The notes under the pieces: model-generated
What the model saw: the letters and a program-made list of their open reading frames with translations, nothing else
Told to the model about the DNA's origin: nothing
The model's database searches: none
In this document: one piece after another, positions 41,016 to 49,770 of the stretch
Position numbering within the stretch: the stretch's first letter is position 1
Layout of the letters: every line of letters begins with the position of its first letter
Source of the DNA: Gemmobacter sp.
GTDB lineage: Bacteria > Pseudomonadota > Alphaproteobacteria > Rhodobacterales > Rhodobacteraceae
DNA: 64,000 nucleotides
Direction of reading: 5' to 3'
Assembly (NCBI RefSeq): GCF_034676705.1
Contig: NZ_JAUCBS010000013.1
Coordinates: 3,080,501 to 3,144,500 of the forward strand
Position numbers and translations under genes: made by a program

Positions 41016-42239
41016 CTATCGGCGCGGCAGGTTCACCGGCTTGACCCCGTCGGCGGCCGCCGATTGCGGGTAAACCGCGCGGATCTTGCCGCCCTGCCAC
41101 TGCGCGATCACCGGCAGGGCGCGGATGTTCTGCATGGTATCGTCGAACTTGACGCCATATCCCGTGGCGCTGCTGCCTTCGGGGCGGTCAAGGGCGCGGG
41201 CGGCCTCCAGCACCTTGGCGTAATCGGTGGTGCCGGCGGCGTTCATCGCCTCGAACAGCAGCTTGGCGCCGAAATAGGCGTTCATCCCCTGCGGTGCGAT
41301 CGGATCGCGGTCATAGGCCTCGCGATACAGTTTCAGGAAGGCACCTGCCCCCGGCCCGTAGCTTTCGGAAATGTCGGCCCTGGGGTAGGATACGACCAGC
41401 ACCCCTTCCATGAACTCGGCCCCCAGCGCGTCCAGCGTTTCCACCGTATCGCCGGTGCCCACGGTCATCAGGACCGGCGGGACAAAACCCTGTTCGCGCG
41501 CGGTGCGCAGCAGCAGGTTGGTATCCACCACATAGCCGGTGTTGATCCAGATATCCGGCGCCGCCGCCTTGGCGCGCAGGATGGAATCCGTCAGGTCGAT
41601 GGATTTGAAGCTGTGCGCGCTGATCGTGGCGGTGATGCCCGCCTTGGCCAGCAGGCCCTTTTGCGCCTCGGCAATCGAGGTGCCATAGGCGCTGTCTTCA
41701 TGCTCGATCCAGATCTTCAGATCGGCCGGCGCCTTGCCCAGGATGCCGGCCAGCATCTCGGTCACCCCCTGGACCGACCGTTCGGCAAAGGTCAGCGCGC
41801 TGGGGCCGGACCGGGCATAGTTCGGCAGCTGCCGGGCGGTCAGGTCCATGGCCAGGGCGTTGGTTTCCCAGAACAGCTTGTCATAGTTCAGCGCGGCATC
41901 GCTGGCCGAATTGGAAATCGCGCTGATATAGGTGCCGATCAGCGCATCCACCTTGTCGCGGCCGACCAGCTGTTCCACGGCGCTGATGCCTTCGGGGGCG
42001 GTGGTGGCGCTGCCGCGCACGATTTCCACCTGACGGCCCAGCACGCCGCCGGCCGCGTTCACCTCTTTGGCGGCCAGTTCATAGCCGCGCGTCGTTTCGT
42101 CGCCATACTGGGCAAAGGCGCCGGAATAGGGGTTCACCGCCCCGATCCGCAGCGGCCCCTGCTGGGCCAGTGCCGGCAGCGCCGACAGAAAGGCAGCCGT
42201 CATCCCGGCCGCCAGGGCCGTGCGTCGTTTCATCTGCAT
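41016..42239 (-). CDS. livK: ABC transporter substrate-binding protein (LivK-like)
   Basis: The 407-residue protein has a Sec signal (MQMKRRTALAAGMTAAFLSALPALA) and a periplasmic-binding type 1 fold (LRIGAVNPYSGAFAQYGDETTRGYELAAKEVNAAGGVLGRQVEIV, IWIEHEDSAYGTSIAEAQKGLLA, MNAYFGAKLLFEAMN). In this family the ligand may be an amino acid, an aromatic acid, an amide or a urea-like compound. Downstream Hyu and CaiB genes suggest an amide- or CoA-linked substrate. I prefer the ATG at 42239, which is 6-7 nt after GGAGGAG; an ATG 6 nt further up abuts the ribosome-binding site. Confidence 0.9.
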   Translation of the reverse strand: MQMKRRTALAAGMTAAFLSALPALAQQGPLRIGAVNPYSGAFAQYGDETTRGYELAAKEVNAAGGVLGRQVEIVRGSATTAPEGISAVEQLVGRDKVDALIGTYISAISNSASDAALNYDKLFWETNALAMDLTARQLPNYARSGPSALTFAERSVQGVTEMLAGILGKAPADLKIWIEHEDSAYGTSIAEAQKGLLAKAGITATISAHSFKSIDLTDSILRAKAAAPDIWINTGYVVDTNLLLRTAREQGFVPPVLMTVGTGDTVETLDALGAEFMEGVLVVSYPRADISESYGPGAGAFLKLYREAYDRDPIAPQGMNAYFGAKLLFEAMNAAGTTDYAKVLEAARALDRPEGSSATGYGVKFDDTMQNIRALPVIAQWQGGKIRAVYPQSAAADGVKPVNLPRR

Positions 42240-42282
42240 TGTCATCTCCTCCCTGATGCCGGATGCGCCCTGTTCCGGGGCG

Positions 42283-44055
42283 CTATCCGGTCCGCAACAG
42301 GCCGCCGCGGCGGGCTTGCCGTTCGGCCGCTGTCCTTTCCCGATCCAGGCTGTAGACCGGGCGCCCAAAGACGGTGCGGTCCACGCGGGACACGGCGCCG
42401 TAAACCCGATGGGCTTCGTCCGGGCAGATCAGCCCGTCGTTCAGATCGTCCTCGATGGCCGCGCAATCACGATCCAGCGGGTCGCCATAGCCGCCGCCGC
42501 CGGGCGAACCGAGGTCAAAGCGGTCGCCGGGGGCAAAGCGCACCCGTTCCACCTTGGACCGCATGGGGGGCACCCAGGCGCTGCCGCCGGTGGTCAGGCG
42601 CACGCTGTTGGGGGCCGCCGGCAACCCGCCGGCCGCGCCGGGCGGGCAATGATCCACCCGGTCGCCCAGGATGGACACCACCGCCTCGGCCAGCGTCTCG
42701 ACCCCATAGGTGGTGCCGCAGCCGCCACGGTGCCGGCCGGCGCCGCCCGATCCTTCGCGGATGGCGTAATGGCTGAAGCGCACGGGATAGCGGTGTTCCG
42801 ACATTTCCACCGACATGAACTTGGCCATCGAACTGGGCGGCGTGCCGTTGACCAGCCCGTCCGATGCCGCGCTGCCGCCATAGCCGCCGGGATAGGGATA
42901 GACCGCCACGAAATACCGCCCGTCCCCCGGCCGCCGCCCCGAAACCGTGGCCACGCAGGTGGTGCCAAAGGGCGCGGCGGGGGCCAGTGCCGGCACACCC
43001 TGCCCGATTGCCCCGAACACCACATCGACGATGCGCTGGGTGATTTCGGTCGTGCCTCCCACCGCCGATGGATAGGCCGCCGACAGGATGCAGCCGCCCG
43101 GAATGTCGAACGCGGTTGGCCGGAAGGCCCCGCCATTCACCGGCACATCGGGAAAGATATGCCTCAGCGCGACAAAGCACATCGACCGGGTGGTCGCATC
43201 GGACACGTTCATCGGCCCCTTGGCCGGGCCGTCGGTGCCGCTGAAATCGAACCGCAGCGTGCTGCCCTGCACCGTCAGCGCCAGCCGCACCTTCAGCGGG
43301 GCATCGACCACGCCGTCGTTGTCGAAGAAATCCTCGACCACATAGGTGCCATCGGGAATTTCCGCGATGTAGGATCGCATCTGCGCCTCGGACCTGTCCA
43401 TCATCTCGGCGATGCAGGCCTTCAGCGTATCCGCTCCATAGCGCGCAACCAGGTCGTCCAGCCCCCGCCGGCCAATGGCAAAGACGTTGATCATGGCCGA
43501 CAGATCGCCCAGCAGCTGGTGCGGCAGGCGGACGTTGGCGGTGATCATGCCGACGATGCCTTCGTTGCGGATGCCGCCATCGACCAGCCGCAGCGGCGGA
43601 ATGATGATGCCTTCCTGATGGATTTCCTGCGCGGTGGGCACCCAGCCGCCCGGCGTGCCGCCGCCCATGTCCATCCAGTGGCCGGTATTGGCGAACAGCG
43701 CGAACAGCTTGCCATCGACGAAATGCGGCGCGATCAGCACCACGTCGTTCAGATGCGTGCCCGACAGATAGGGGTCGTTCGTGATCCAGACATCGCCGGG
43801 GCGAAAGCCGCCGGCGCGTTCCACCACCGGGATCATCCGCTGCACGGTGAACTGCATGTTGGCCAGGAACATCGGCAGGCCCAGCCCCCCCTGGGCGATG
43901 GTTTCGCCGGTGACCGGATCATACAGGCCATGCGCGCAATCGTTGGTTTCGGAAATGATCGGCGACAGGGCGGCGCGGATCAGGTGCAGGTCCATCTCGT
44001 CGCCGATCTGTTCCAGCGCGCCGCGCACCACGGCCAGGGTAACGGGATCCATCAT
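42283..44055 (-). CDS. hyuB: HyuB-type subunit (hydantoinase B/oxoprolinase family)
   Basis: The 590-residue protein is a complete HyuB/HydB-family subunit (DPVTLAVVRGALEQIGDEMDLHLIRAALSPIISETNDCAHGLYD, GDVWITNDPYLSGTHLNDVVLI, FDFSGTDGPAKGPMNVSDATT, RGGCGTTYGVETLAEAV). With HyuA it forms ATP-dependent enzymes that act on hydantoins, 5-oxoproline, N-methylhydantoin, acetophenone or acetone. Which reaction applies cannot be told; no third subunit of acetone or acetophenone carboxylase type is found. The genes overlap by 4 bp (ATGA) and belong to the operon that begins at the APH gene. Confidence 0.93.
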   Translation of the reverse strand: MMDPVTLAVVRGALEQIGDEMDLHLIRAALSPIISETNDCAHGLYDPVTGETIAQGGLGLPMFLANMQFTVQRMIPVVERAGGFRPGDVWITNDPYLSGTHLNDVVLIAPHFVDGKLFALFANTGHWMDMGGGTPGGWVPTAQEIHQEGIIIPPLRLVDGGIRNEGIVGMITANVRLPHQLLGDLSAMINVFAIGRRGLDDLVARYGADTLKACIAEMMDRSEAQMRSYIAEIPDGTYVVEDFFDNDGVVDAPLKVRLALTVQGSTLRFDFSGTDGPAKGPMNVSDATTRSMCFVALRHIFPDVPVNGGAFRPTAFDIPGGCILSAAYPSAVGGTTEITQRIVDVVFGAIGQGVPALAPAAPFGTTCVATVSGRRPGDGRYFVAVYPYPGGYGGSAASDGLVNGTPPSSMAKFMSVEMSEHRYPVRFSHYAIREGSGGAGRHRGGCGTTYGVETLAEAVVSILGDRVDHCPPGAAGGLPAAPNSVRLTTGGSAWVPPMRSKVERVRFAPGDRFDLGSPGGGGYGDPLDRDCAAIEDDLNDGLICPDEAHRVYGAVSRVDRTVFGRPVYSLDRERTAAERQARRGGLLRTG

Positions 44056-46070
44056 GCCACCTCGACAAGAATGTTGGTCAGCCGGTCCACCCGTGCCCGC
44101 TGTCCCGGCTCGATCACCGATGTGGTGTCGGCCTGTTCCACGATGGCCGGCCCGTCAAAGGCCATGCCGGGGCGAAAGGTCGTGCGGTCATAGATCGGGG
44201 TCCGCAGCCAGCCGTCGAACCACACATCCCGCCAGCCGACTGGCACCGGGGTGCCCGCCACCTCGTCGGCCGCGCGGCCCAGGTCGGGTTTCGGGCGCAC
44301 CCCTTCGACCGCCGTCAGCAGCCCGACCAGCGTGACGGCGATGCCGTCCAGCGTGTTGCCATATTCGCTGCGGTAGACATCCTCGAACGCAGCGGTGATG
44401 CGGGCATGGTCCCAGCCGGCCTGCACCGGCACGCGCAGGGTGTGGATTTGCCCGGCATAGGACAGGTTGGCCATGTGCCGCACCTCGACCCGGTCCAGCG
44501 TGACCCGGGCGCCGGCCAGCGCCGCCTGCCCTTCGGCCGCCTGCGCCGTCAGGATCGCGCCGATCTCGGCCGGCGGCACATCGGCCAGCGGGCGTTCCAC
44601 GGTTTGCGACAGGTCGTGCCGCAGGTTGGCCACCGCGCAGCCAAGCGCGCACAGCACGCCCGGAAACGGCGGCAGCAGCATGGTGCGGATGCCCACCTCG
44701 CGCATGATGGCGGCGCCATGCAGCGGCCCTGCCCCGCCGAACGACACCTGCACGAAATCGCGCGGATCCAGCCCCTGTTCCACCGTCAGCAGACGGGTGC
44801 GCCGGGCCATGATGTGGTTCACCACCGTCAGGATGGCCGCCGCCGTTTCCTCGACCCCCAGCCCCAGCTGGTCGCCCAGCCGCGCCATGGCGGCGCGGGC
44901 GGCGGCAATGTCCAGCCGATCCAGGTGTTTCAGCCCGATGGGCCGGTCGGGGTTGATGCGGCCCAGCACAGCATTGGCATCGGCCACCGTCGGTTCGGTG
45001 CCACCCCGGCCAAAGCAGGCCGGGCCGGGCACCGCGCCCGCGCTGTGCGGCCCCACCTGCAACACCCCGCCCCGGTCGCACCAGGCGATGGACCCGCCGC
45101 CGGCGCCGATCGTATGCACGTCGATCATCGGCAGGCGCAGCGGCACGCGGAAATCCAGTTCGGTGGTTTCCGCGATGCGCGGCTTGCCATCGACGATCAC
45201 CGCCACGTCATAGCTGGTGCCGCCCATGTCACCGGTGATCACATGGCGAAAGCCCGCCTCTTGCGCGATGGCGGCGGCGGCCATCACCCCGGCCGCCGGG
45301 CCGGATCGCACGATATTGGCCGCCCGCGCCGACAGCTGCGGCAAGGGCACCAGCCCGCCGTTCGACTGCATCACCAGCGTCTGGCGCCCGAACGAAAGCC
45401 CCGCCAGCCGCGCCCCAAGGTTGCGCACATAGCGCGAGACCAGCGGTTGCAGATAGCCCTGCACAGCGGCGGTGCTGGTGCGTTCGAATTCGTAGTATTC
45501 GCACACCACGTCCGACGACAGCACCACCTCCAGCCCCGGGGCGGCCGCGGTCAGGATCGCGCGCGCGCGGCGTTCGTGGGCGGTGTTGGCATAGGCGTGC
45601 AGAAAGGCCACGACCACGCATTCCACCCCCTCGGCCGCCAGCGCCGCGCCCAGATCGTGCAGCGCCGGTTCATCCAGCGGCACCAGTTCGGTGCCCTTGT
45701 GATCCATGCGCCCGGCCACTTCCCACCGCATCCGGCGCGGGATCAGCGGTTGTTGCACCCCGGTCAGGCCATACATGCGCTGACGGTCGCGCCGGCCCAG
45801 TTCCAGAACGTCGCGGAACCCCTGGGTGGTGATCAATGCGCAGCGCGCGCCGCGCCGTTCGATCACCGCATTGGTGGCAATCGTGGTGCCATGCAGAATG
45901 GCATCCAGCCGGCCCATGTCGATCTCGGCCGCCTGCAACGCCTCGATCAGGCCGCGGCTGGGATCATCGGGGGTGGACGGCACCTTCAGCACCCGGTCCA
46001 CGCCAGAGCCAGAGGCATAATAAAGGTCGGTGAACGTGCCGCCGACATCGATTCCCACAAGCTCGGTCAT
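44052..46070 (-). CDS. hyuA: HyuA-type subunit (hydantoinase A/oxoprolinase family)
   Basis: The 672-residue protein is a complete HyuA/HydA-family ATPase-like subunit. Actin/hexokinase-fold phosphate loops are visible: GIDVGGTFTDLYY at the start and TGDMGGTSYDVAVI in the middle, followed by GGGSIAWCDRGG and VSFGGAGPLHGA. It pairs with HyuB to use ATP for activating an amide, lactam or enolisable ketone. In an island that also encodes a Baeyer-Villiger enzyme, a ketone carboxylase-type role is as plausible as hydantoin hydrolysis. Its start overlaps the CaiB-family gene. Confidence 0.93.
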   Translation of the reverse strand: MTELVGIDVGGTFTDLYYASGSGVDRVLKVPSTPDDPSRGLIEALQAAEIDMGRLDAILHGTTIATNAVIERRGARCALITTQGFRDVLELGRRDRQRMYGLTGVQQPLIPRRMRWEVAGRMDHKGTELVPLDEPALHDLGAALAAEGVECVVVAFLHAYANTAHERRARAILTAAAPGLEVVLSSDVVCEYYEFERTSTAAVQGYLQPLVSRYVRNLGARLAGLSFGRQTLVMQSNGGLVPLPQLSARAANIVRSGPAAGVMAAAAIAQEAGFRHVITGDMGGTSYDVAVIVDGKPRIAETTELDFRVPLRLPMIDVHTIGAGGGSIAWCDRGGVLQVGPHSAGAVPGPACFGRGGTEPTVADANAVLGRINPDRPIGLKHLDRLDIAAARAAMARLGDQLGLGVEETAAAILTVVNHIMARRTRLLTVEQGLDPRDFVQVSFGGAGPLHGAAIMREVGIRTMLLPPFPGVLCALGCAVANLRHDLSQTVERPLADVPPAEIGAILTAQAAEGQAALAGARVTLDRVEVRHMANLSYAGQIHTLRVPVQAGWDHARITAAFEDVYRSEYGNTLDGIAVTLVGLLTAVEGVRPKPDLGRAADEVAGTPVPVGWRDVWFDGWLRTPIYDRTTFRPGMAFDGPAIVEQADTTSVIEPGQRARVDRLTNILVEVA

Positions 46071-47275
46071 GCCCGTTTCGCCTTTTGGCTGCCGGCAAGC
46101 TCCGCCAGCACGCGGTCGGTATCGGCCCCCAGCGGGCGGCTGGGCACCAGCGGCAGCAGATCGGCCCCGTCATAGCGCAGCGGCGAATGCTGGATCACGA
46201 TGCGGCCAAGCTCGGGGTGGTCCTGCCATTGCAGCGACCCGCGGGCGTGCATGTTTTCGTCCTCCATCACTTCGGGCAGGGTGCGGACCGGCGCACAGGG
46301 CACGCCGGCCTGCATCAGCTGCGCAAAGGCGGTTTCCTTGCTGTGGGCGCCAGTCCAGGCCGAGACGATGGCATCCACCTCGTCCATGATCACCACGCGG
46401 TCCTTCAGGCTGGCAAAGCGCGGATCGCGGGTCAGATCCTCGCGCCCCATCACGCTGCACAGCCGGGTCCACTGGCGATCACCGACGCAGATGATGGCGA
46501 TCCAGCCGTCATTGGTCGGGTAGACGTTGTAGGGCGCTTCGGCCAGGCCCCCGTGGCGGTTGCCGGTGCGGGGCGGCGGCGGTTCGGGATCGTTCCTTGT
46601 GCCCCAGACCATCCCCAGCGAGGAACTGAGCGAGGCATAGACCGCATCCTGCATCGCCACGCTGACCCGACGGGCAATGCCCGTGCGCTCGCGGTCGAAC
46701 AGCGCGGTGGCGATGGCACCATAAAGGTGGATCCCGGCAAAGAAATCACACATCGCCGGCCCCGCCTTGACCGGCGGGCGGTCGGCATAGCCGGTAATCG
46801 ACATCACCCCCGCCATGGCCTGCACGGTAAGGTCCATGGCCGGATAGGTGCGATAGGGCCCGTCCACCCCGAACCCGGTGCTGGAGGCATAGATCAGCCG
46901 GGGGTTCACCGCCTGCATCGCATCGGCATCTATCCCCAACCGGGCGGTGGTGCCGGGGGCGAAATTTTCAACCAGCACATCGGCCCCGCGCACCAGATCG
47001 GTCAGCGCGGCCAGCCCCTCGGCTGTCTTGAGGTCCAGCACGATGGCGTCCTTGTTGCCGTTCAGCATGGCAAAGGGCAGCGCAGCCCCGCCCACGACGC
47101 CCCGCCGGCGCAGCGGTTCGCCCCCCGGAGGTTCCACCTTGATCACCCGGGCGCCGGCCGCCGCCATCAGGAAGGTGGCATAGGGGCCATTGTAGATCTG
47201 GCTCAGGTCGATGACGGTGATGCCCGCCAGCGGCTGGTGGCCACCCGTGGGCATCTGCGGTTGCGGGTCGTTCAC
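46067..47275 (-). CDS. CaiB/BaiF family (class III) CoA-transferase 1
   Basis: The 402-residue protein is a family III CoA-transferase. It has an N-terminal PLAGITVIDLSQIYNGPYATFLMAAAGARVIKVE, the catalytic Asp in PAMDLTVQAMAGVMSITG, and DGWIAIICVGDRQW. It moves CoA from one acid to another, activating the pathway acid. A GTG at 47275, overlapping the previous stop (GTGA) and preceded by GGGAGGA, is the likely start. A second paralogue is at 56273-57442. Confidence 0.9.
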   Translation of the reverse strand: MNDPQPQMPTGGHQPLAGITVIDLSQIYNGPYATFLMAAAGARVIKVEPPGGEPLRRRGVVGGAALPFAMLNGNKDAIVLDLKTAEGLAALTDLVRGADVLVENFAPGTTARLGIDADAMQAVNPRLIYASSTGFGVDGPYRTYPAMDLTVQAMAGVMSITGYADRPPVKAGPAMCDFFAGIHLYGAIATALFDRERTGIARRVSVAMQDAVYASLSSSLGMVWGTRNDPEPPPPRTGNRHGGLAEAPYNVYPTNDGWIAIICVGDRQWTRLCSVMGREDLTRDPRFASLKDRVVIMDEVDAIVSAWTGAHSKETAFAQLMQAGVPCAPVRTLPEVMEDENMHARGSLQWQDHPELGRIVIQHSPLRYDGADLLPLVPSRPLGADTDRVLAELAGSQKAKRA

Positions 47276-48228
47276 TTCAATCCTCCCATGCGCCCCTTGC
47301 CACGCATGCGGGCCCAGCTGTGGACGGGCCACATGTCCTGATCCTCGCCATGGCCGGTCACGCCATTGATCTGCCACTCGATCAGTCCGTTGCTGTCGAT
47401 GAAGCTGTGCCGGTTGATGATGATGCCGCTGAGGCGCCGCCCTTCGGCATGCAACTCGCGGCCAAGATCATCCTTGCCTTCAACGATGATCCTGTCCACC
47501 ACGCCATCGGCATCGCGCGTCACCCGGCGCTGGCCCGACACCATGTTGCCGGTGCGGCCATCCAGCGTGAAAAAGCCGTTGCTGATGGCATAGCCGGGGT
47601 CGTTCCATTTGGTGACCACCAGAAAACAGCGCGAGGGGTCGGAAATGCCGCTGACATAGGCGCTTTGTCCCGGGCGGTGTTCGGGGCGCGGGCCCCAGCT
47701 GCGGTCCCGGATCGCGTGGCAATCAATGGCGATGTCTTCACCATGCAGGGTCAGGCGGCCGGTCACATGGCAGAACTGGTCGAAATGGTTCAGCTTCTGG
47801 AACGATCCGTCGTTCTTGGCCATGGGGCGGGGCGGCATGACGGCATCGAACACCAGATCCAGGTCGATCAGCGCGCCATCGCGGTAGCCGACGCGGTATT
47901 TCTGCAAAGGCTCCAGCATCTGGATGCTGACACCGTTGCGCAGCTGCGCATCGCGCAGGTCGGCGCCCGGATCCAGCGGCATGACGGTCAGGTTGGAATA
48001 ATAGGGCACTTCCCACGGCTGATGCGCCCCCGGTTCCCAGATCCAGCAGCCGCCGGACACGGTGCCGATGTTGGGGCGCACCATGGTGTAAAGCCAGCCC
48101 CCCAGCCCGATTTCCGGCTTGCAAAAGGAAAACCACGCGGTTTCGGTCATCCACCAGCGGTCGCCCATCTGGTCAAAGTGGAAACGGTCGTCCTGCGGAC
48201 CTGCGGTCGGCTTGTCATGGGCGGTCAT
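47272..48228 (-). CDS. Lipocalin-like protein of the AttH/CrtC fold
   Basis: The 318-residue protein shows two lipocalin-like halves and the motif AIRDRSWGPRPEH, typical of a family distantly related to AttH and hydroxyneurosporene hydratase (CrtC). It begins FHFDQMGDRWWMTETAWFSFCKPEIGLGGWLYTMVRP. Functions in the family include isomerase or hydratase activity on hydrophobic compounds, but no function is established for this subgroup. It lies between the APH-kinase and CaiB genes, overlapping both by 4 bp, so it acts on the same pathway. It may bind a hydrophobic substrate such as a terpenoid. Confidence 0.7.
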   Translation of the reverse strand: MTAHDKPTAGPQDDRFHFDQMGDRWWMTETAWFSFCKPEIGLGGWLYTMVRPNIGTVSGGCWIWEPGAHQPWEVPYYSNLTVMPLDPGADLRDAQLRNGVSIQMLEPLQKYRVGYRDGALIDLDLVFDAVMPPRPMAKNDGSFQKLNHFDQFCHVTGRLTLHGEDIAIDCHAIRDRSWGPRPEHRPGQSAYVSGISDPSRCFLVVTKWNDPGYAISNGFFTLDGRTGNMVSGQRRVTRDADGVVDRIIVEGKDDLGRELHAEGRRLSGIIINRHSFIDSNGLIEWQINGVTGHGEDQDMWPVHSWARMRGKGRMGGLK

Positions 48229-49622
48229 CGGGTCTGGAGCCTTTCGGGAATGGGGGGGAAACCGCGCCCAGCCATGCCCCCGGAGGACGGGGCGGCCAGT
48301 TGCGCATCGTCGGCGATCAGTGCGGCCAGCAGGTGCAGCGCCCGGGGCAGATCCAGGACGCGGGTGTCGATGGCGCGGGTCAGCAGGTGCAGCGCCGTAT
48401 CGGCATCGGGGGCGTCGCTGCCCAGCGCGGCATTGACCAGATCGCGCGCCCGGGTTTCGGTGGCGGCGCCGATCCGGTCGTATTCGCGCAGGAATTTCAT
48501 CACCTTGGCCGCGTTGGTGGCAATGGTGCGCAGCGCCGGATCGGGCTGGTCGGCGATGATGCGCAGATCGTCCAGCAGGCCATCATACAGCGCCGACCGC
48601 GCGGTCGGCGCCCCCGTGACCGGCTGGTGCGCGGGCAGTGCCAGCCCTTCGGCCACCGCCAGCGCATCGACCAGCAACCGGCGGTTCAGCGCCCGCGACA
48701 CGATGGAATTGCCCGGCAGGCCGGTCACGTTGCGATGCCGGATGATCACCACCCGGGTGCTGACCATGACCCGGTGATACAACAGGCGCCGCAGGTCGAT
48801 CCGCCGGCCCGATACCGCCTCGTAGTCCGCAAGGCTGGCGGCGAAATCCGGCACTGGCTCCATCACGGCGCGCATGGAAAACCAGGCCAGATCCTCGATC
48901 GGGTCGCCCGGATGGGCCAGTTCCCAATCCACCAGCGCGCTCATGCGGTGGTCGTGGAACAGAAAGTTCCCCGGCCCCGCATCGCCATGCACCAGAACCG
49001 GGGGGTCGTCTGCCGGCGGGACATTGCGGTCCAGCCAGTCCAGCGCCAGGGCGATCAGCGGATCGGTCTGGCCGGTTTCGCGGTACATGTCGCGCCAGAT
49101 GGCAATCTCGGCCCGGACGCAATCGGCGATGGTGGCGGGGCAGCCCAGGGTGCCCGTCGGCAGGGTGGCCAGCGGTGCTGCATGCAGCCGGGCAAGGCCG
49201 CGCAGGAAATCGGCGATGATCGCGGTCTTTTCCTGCGGGTCGGTCAGGCGCCGGAAATCGGCCCGGCCGGCCGCCACCGTGGTCACGATGGCCTGATGTT
49301 CGGGATGCACCGCCAGCAGGCGGGGCGCCGGCACGCCGGTTCCGGCGATGGCCAGATAGACCTGCGCCTCGCGCCAGACGGTATAGGGTTCCACCGACGG
49401 CGCGCGTGGCGGCTGATAGCGCAGATAGACCTGCCCGACCGATGCCCCCTCCAGCCGCACCAGCCACGACCGGCACCGATTGCCGCCCGAGATCTGGTGC
49501 CAGTCGGTGATCCGGCCGCCGAAGCAACCTTCGATCCATGCGCCCAGCTGGCCTGTCGTCGCCTCGTGCAGGGCGCCGGGGCCGGTGGGAATGGTCAGCC
49601 TGTCTGGCACCGGGTGGTCCAA
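48225..49622 (-). CDS. Aminoglycoside phosphotransferase (APH)-family kinase
   Basis: The 465-residue protein has the APH kinase core: Brenner's motif in VLVHGDAGPGNFLFHDHRMSALVDWELAHPGDPIEDLAWF, and a Gly-rich N-lobe (SGGNRCRSWLVRLEGA). It has a C-terminal extension of about 130 residues not typical of drug kinases. In catabolic clusters, APH-family proteins such as LvaA phosphorylate 4-hydroxyacyl-CoA, so that an acyl-CoA-dehydrogenase-like partner can remove the group. Here an acyl-CoA dehydrogenase, an SDR and a CoA-transferase are in the same regulon. Antibiotic resistance is unlikely. The start is a TTG with AGGAG 6 nt upstream. Confidence 0.82.
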   Translation of the reverse strand: MDHPVPDRLTIPTGPGALHEATTGQLGAWIEGCFGGRITDWHQISGGNRCRSWLVRLEGASVGQVYLRYQPPRAPSVEPYTVWREAQVYLAIAGTGVPAPRLLAVHPEHQAIVTTVAAGRADFRRLTDPQEKTAIIADFLRGLARLHAAPLATLPTGTLGCPATIADCVRAEIAIWRDMYRETGQTDPLIALALDWLDRNVPPADDPPVLVHGDAGPGNFLFHDHRMSALVDWELAHPGDPIEDLAWFSMRAVMEPVPDFAASLADYEAVSGRRIDLRRLLYHRVMVSTRVVIIRHRNVTGLPGNSIVSRALNRRLLVDALAVAEGLALPAHQPVTGAPTARSALYDGLLDDLRIIADQPDPALRTIATNAAKVMKFLREYDRIGAATETRARDLVNAALGSDAPDADTALHLLTRAIDTRVLDLPRALHLLAALIADDAQLAAPSSGGMAGRGFPPIPERLQTR

Positions 49623-49683
49623 GGCGGTCTCCTGCGCTTGTCAATGCAGGCAACCTAGCAAAGCCACGATCTCGTATCAATAC

Positions 49684-49702
49684 AAATATCAGACCTTTTA
49701 TT
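49684..49702 (+). promoter_or_regulatory. Island operator site D upstream of APH and CoA-transferase operons
   Basis: AAATATCAGACCTTTTATT sits in the AT-rich divergent promoter between the APH gene (minus, start 49622) and the CoA-transferase gene (plus, start 49771). Its first 15 bases are identical to site E on the minus strand at 55271-55251, and it matches site A closely. Confidence 0.7.
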
Positions 49703-49770
49703 AGATCGGATAATTATGCATAAGATTCAGACCGGAATCAGGCAGGCCACCGGGGCCAGAGGGACAGGCG

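Noticed and set aside
48225..49622. Aminoglycoside resistance gene
   Set aside because: The protein has only the general APH kinase core plus a long extension, and sits in a catabolic operon with CoA-transferase and Hyu genes.
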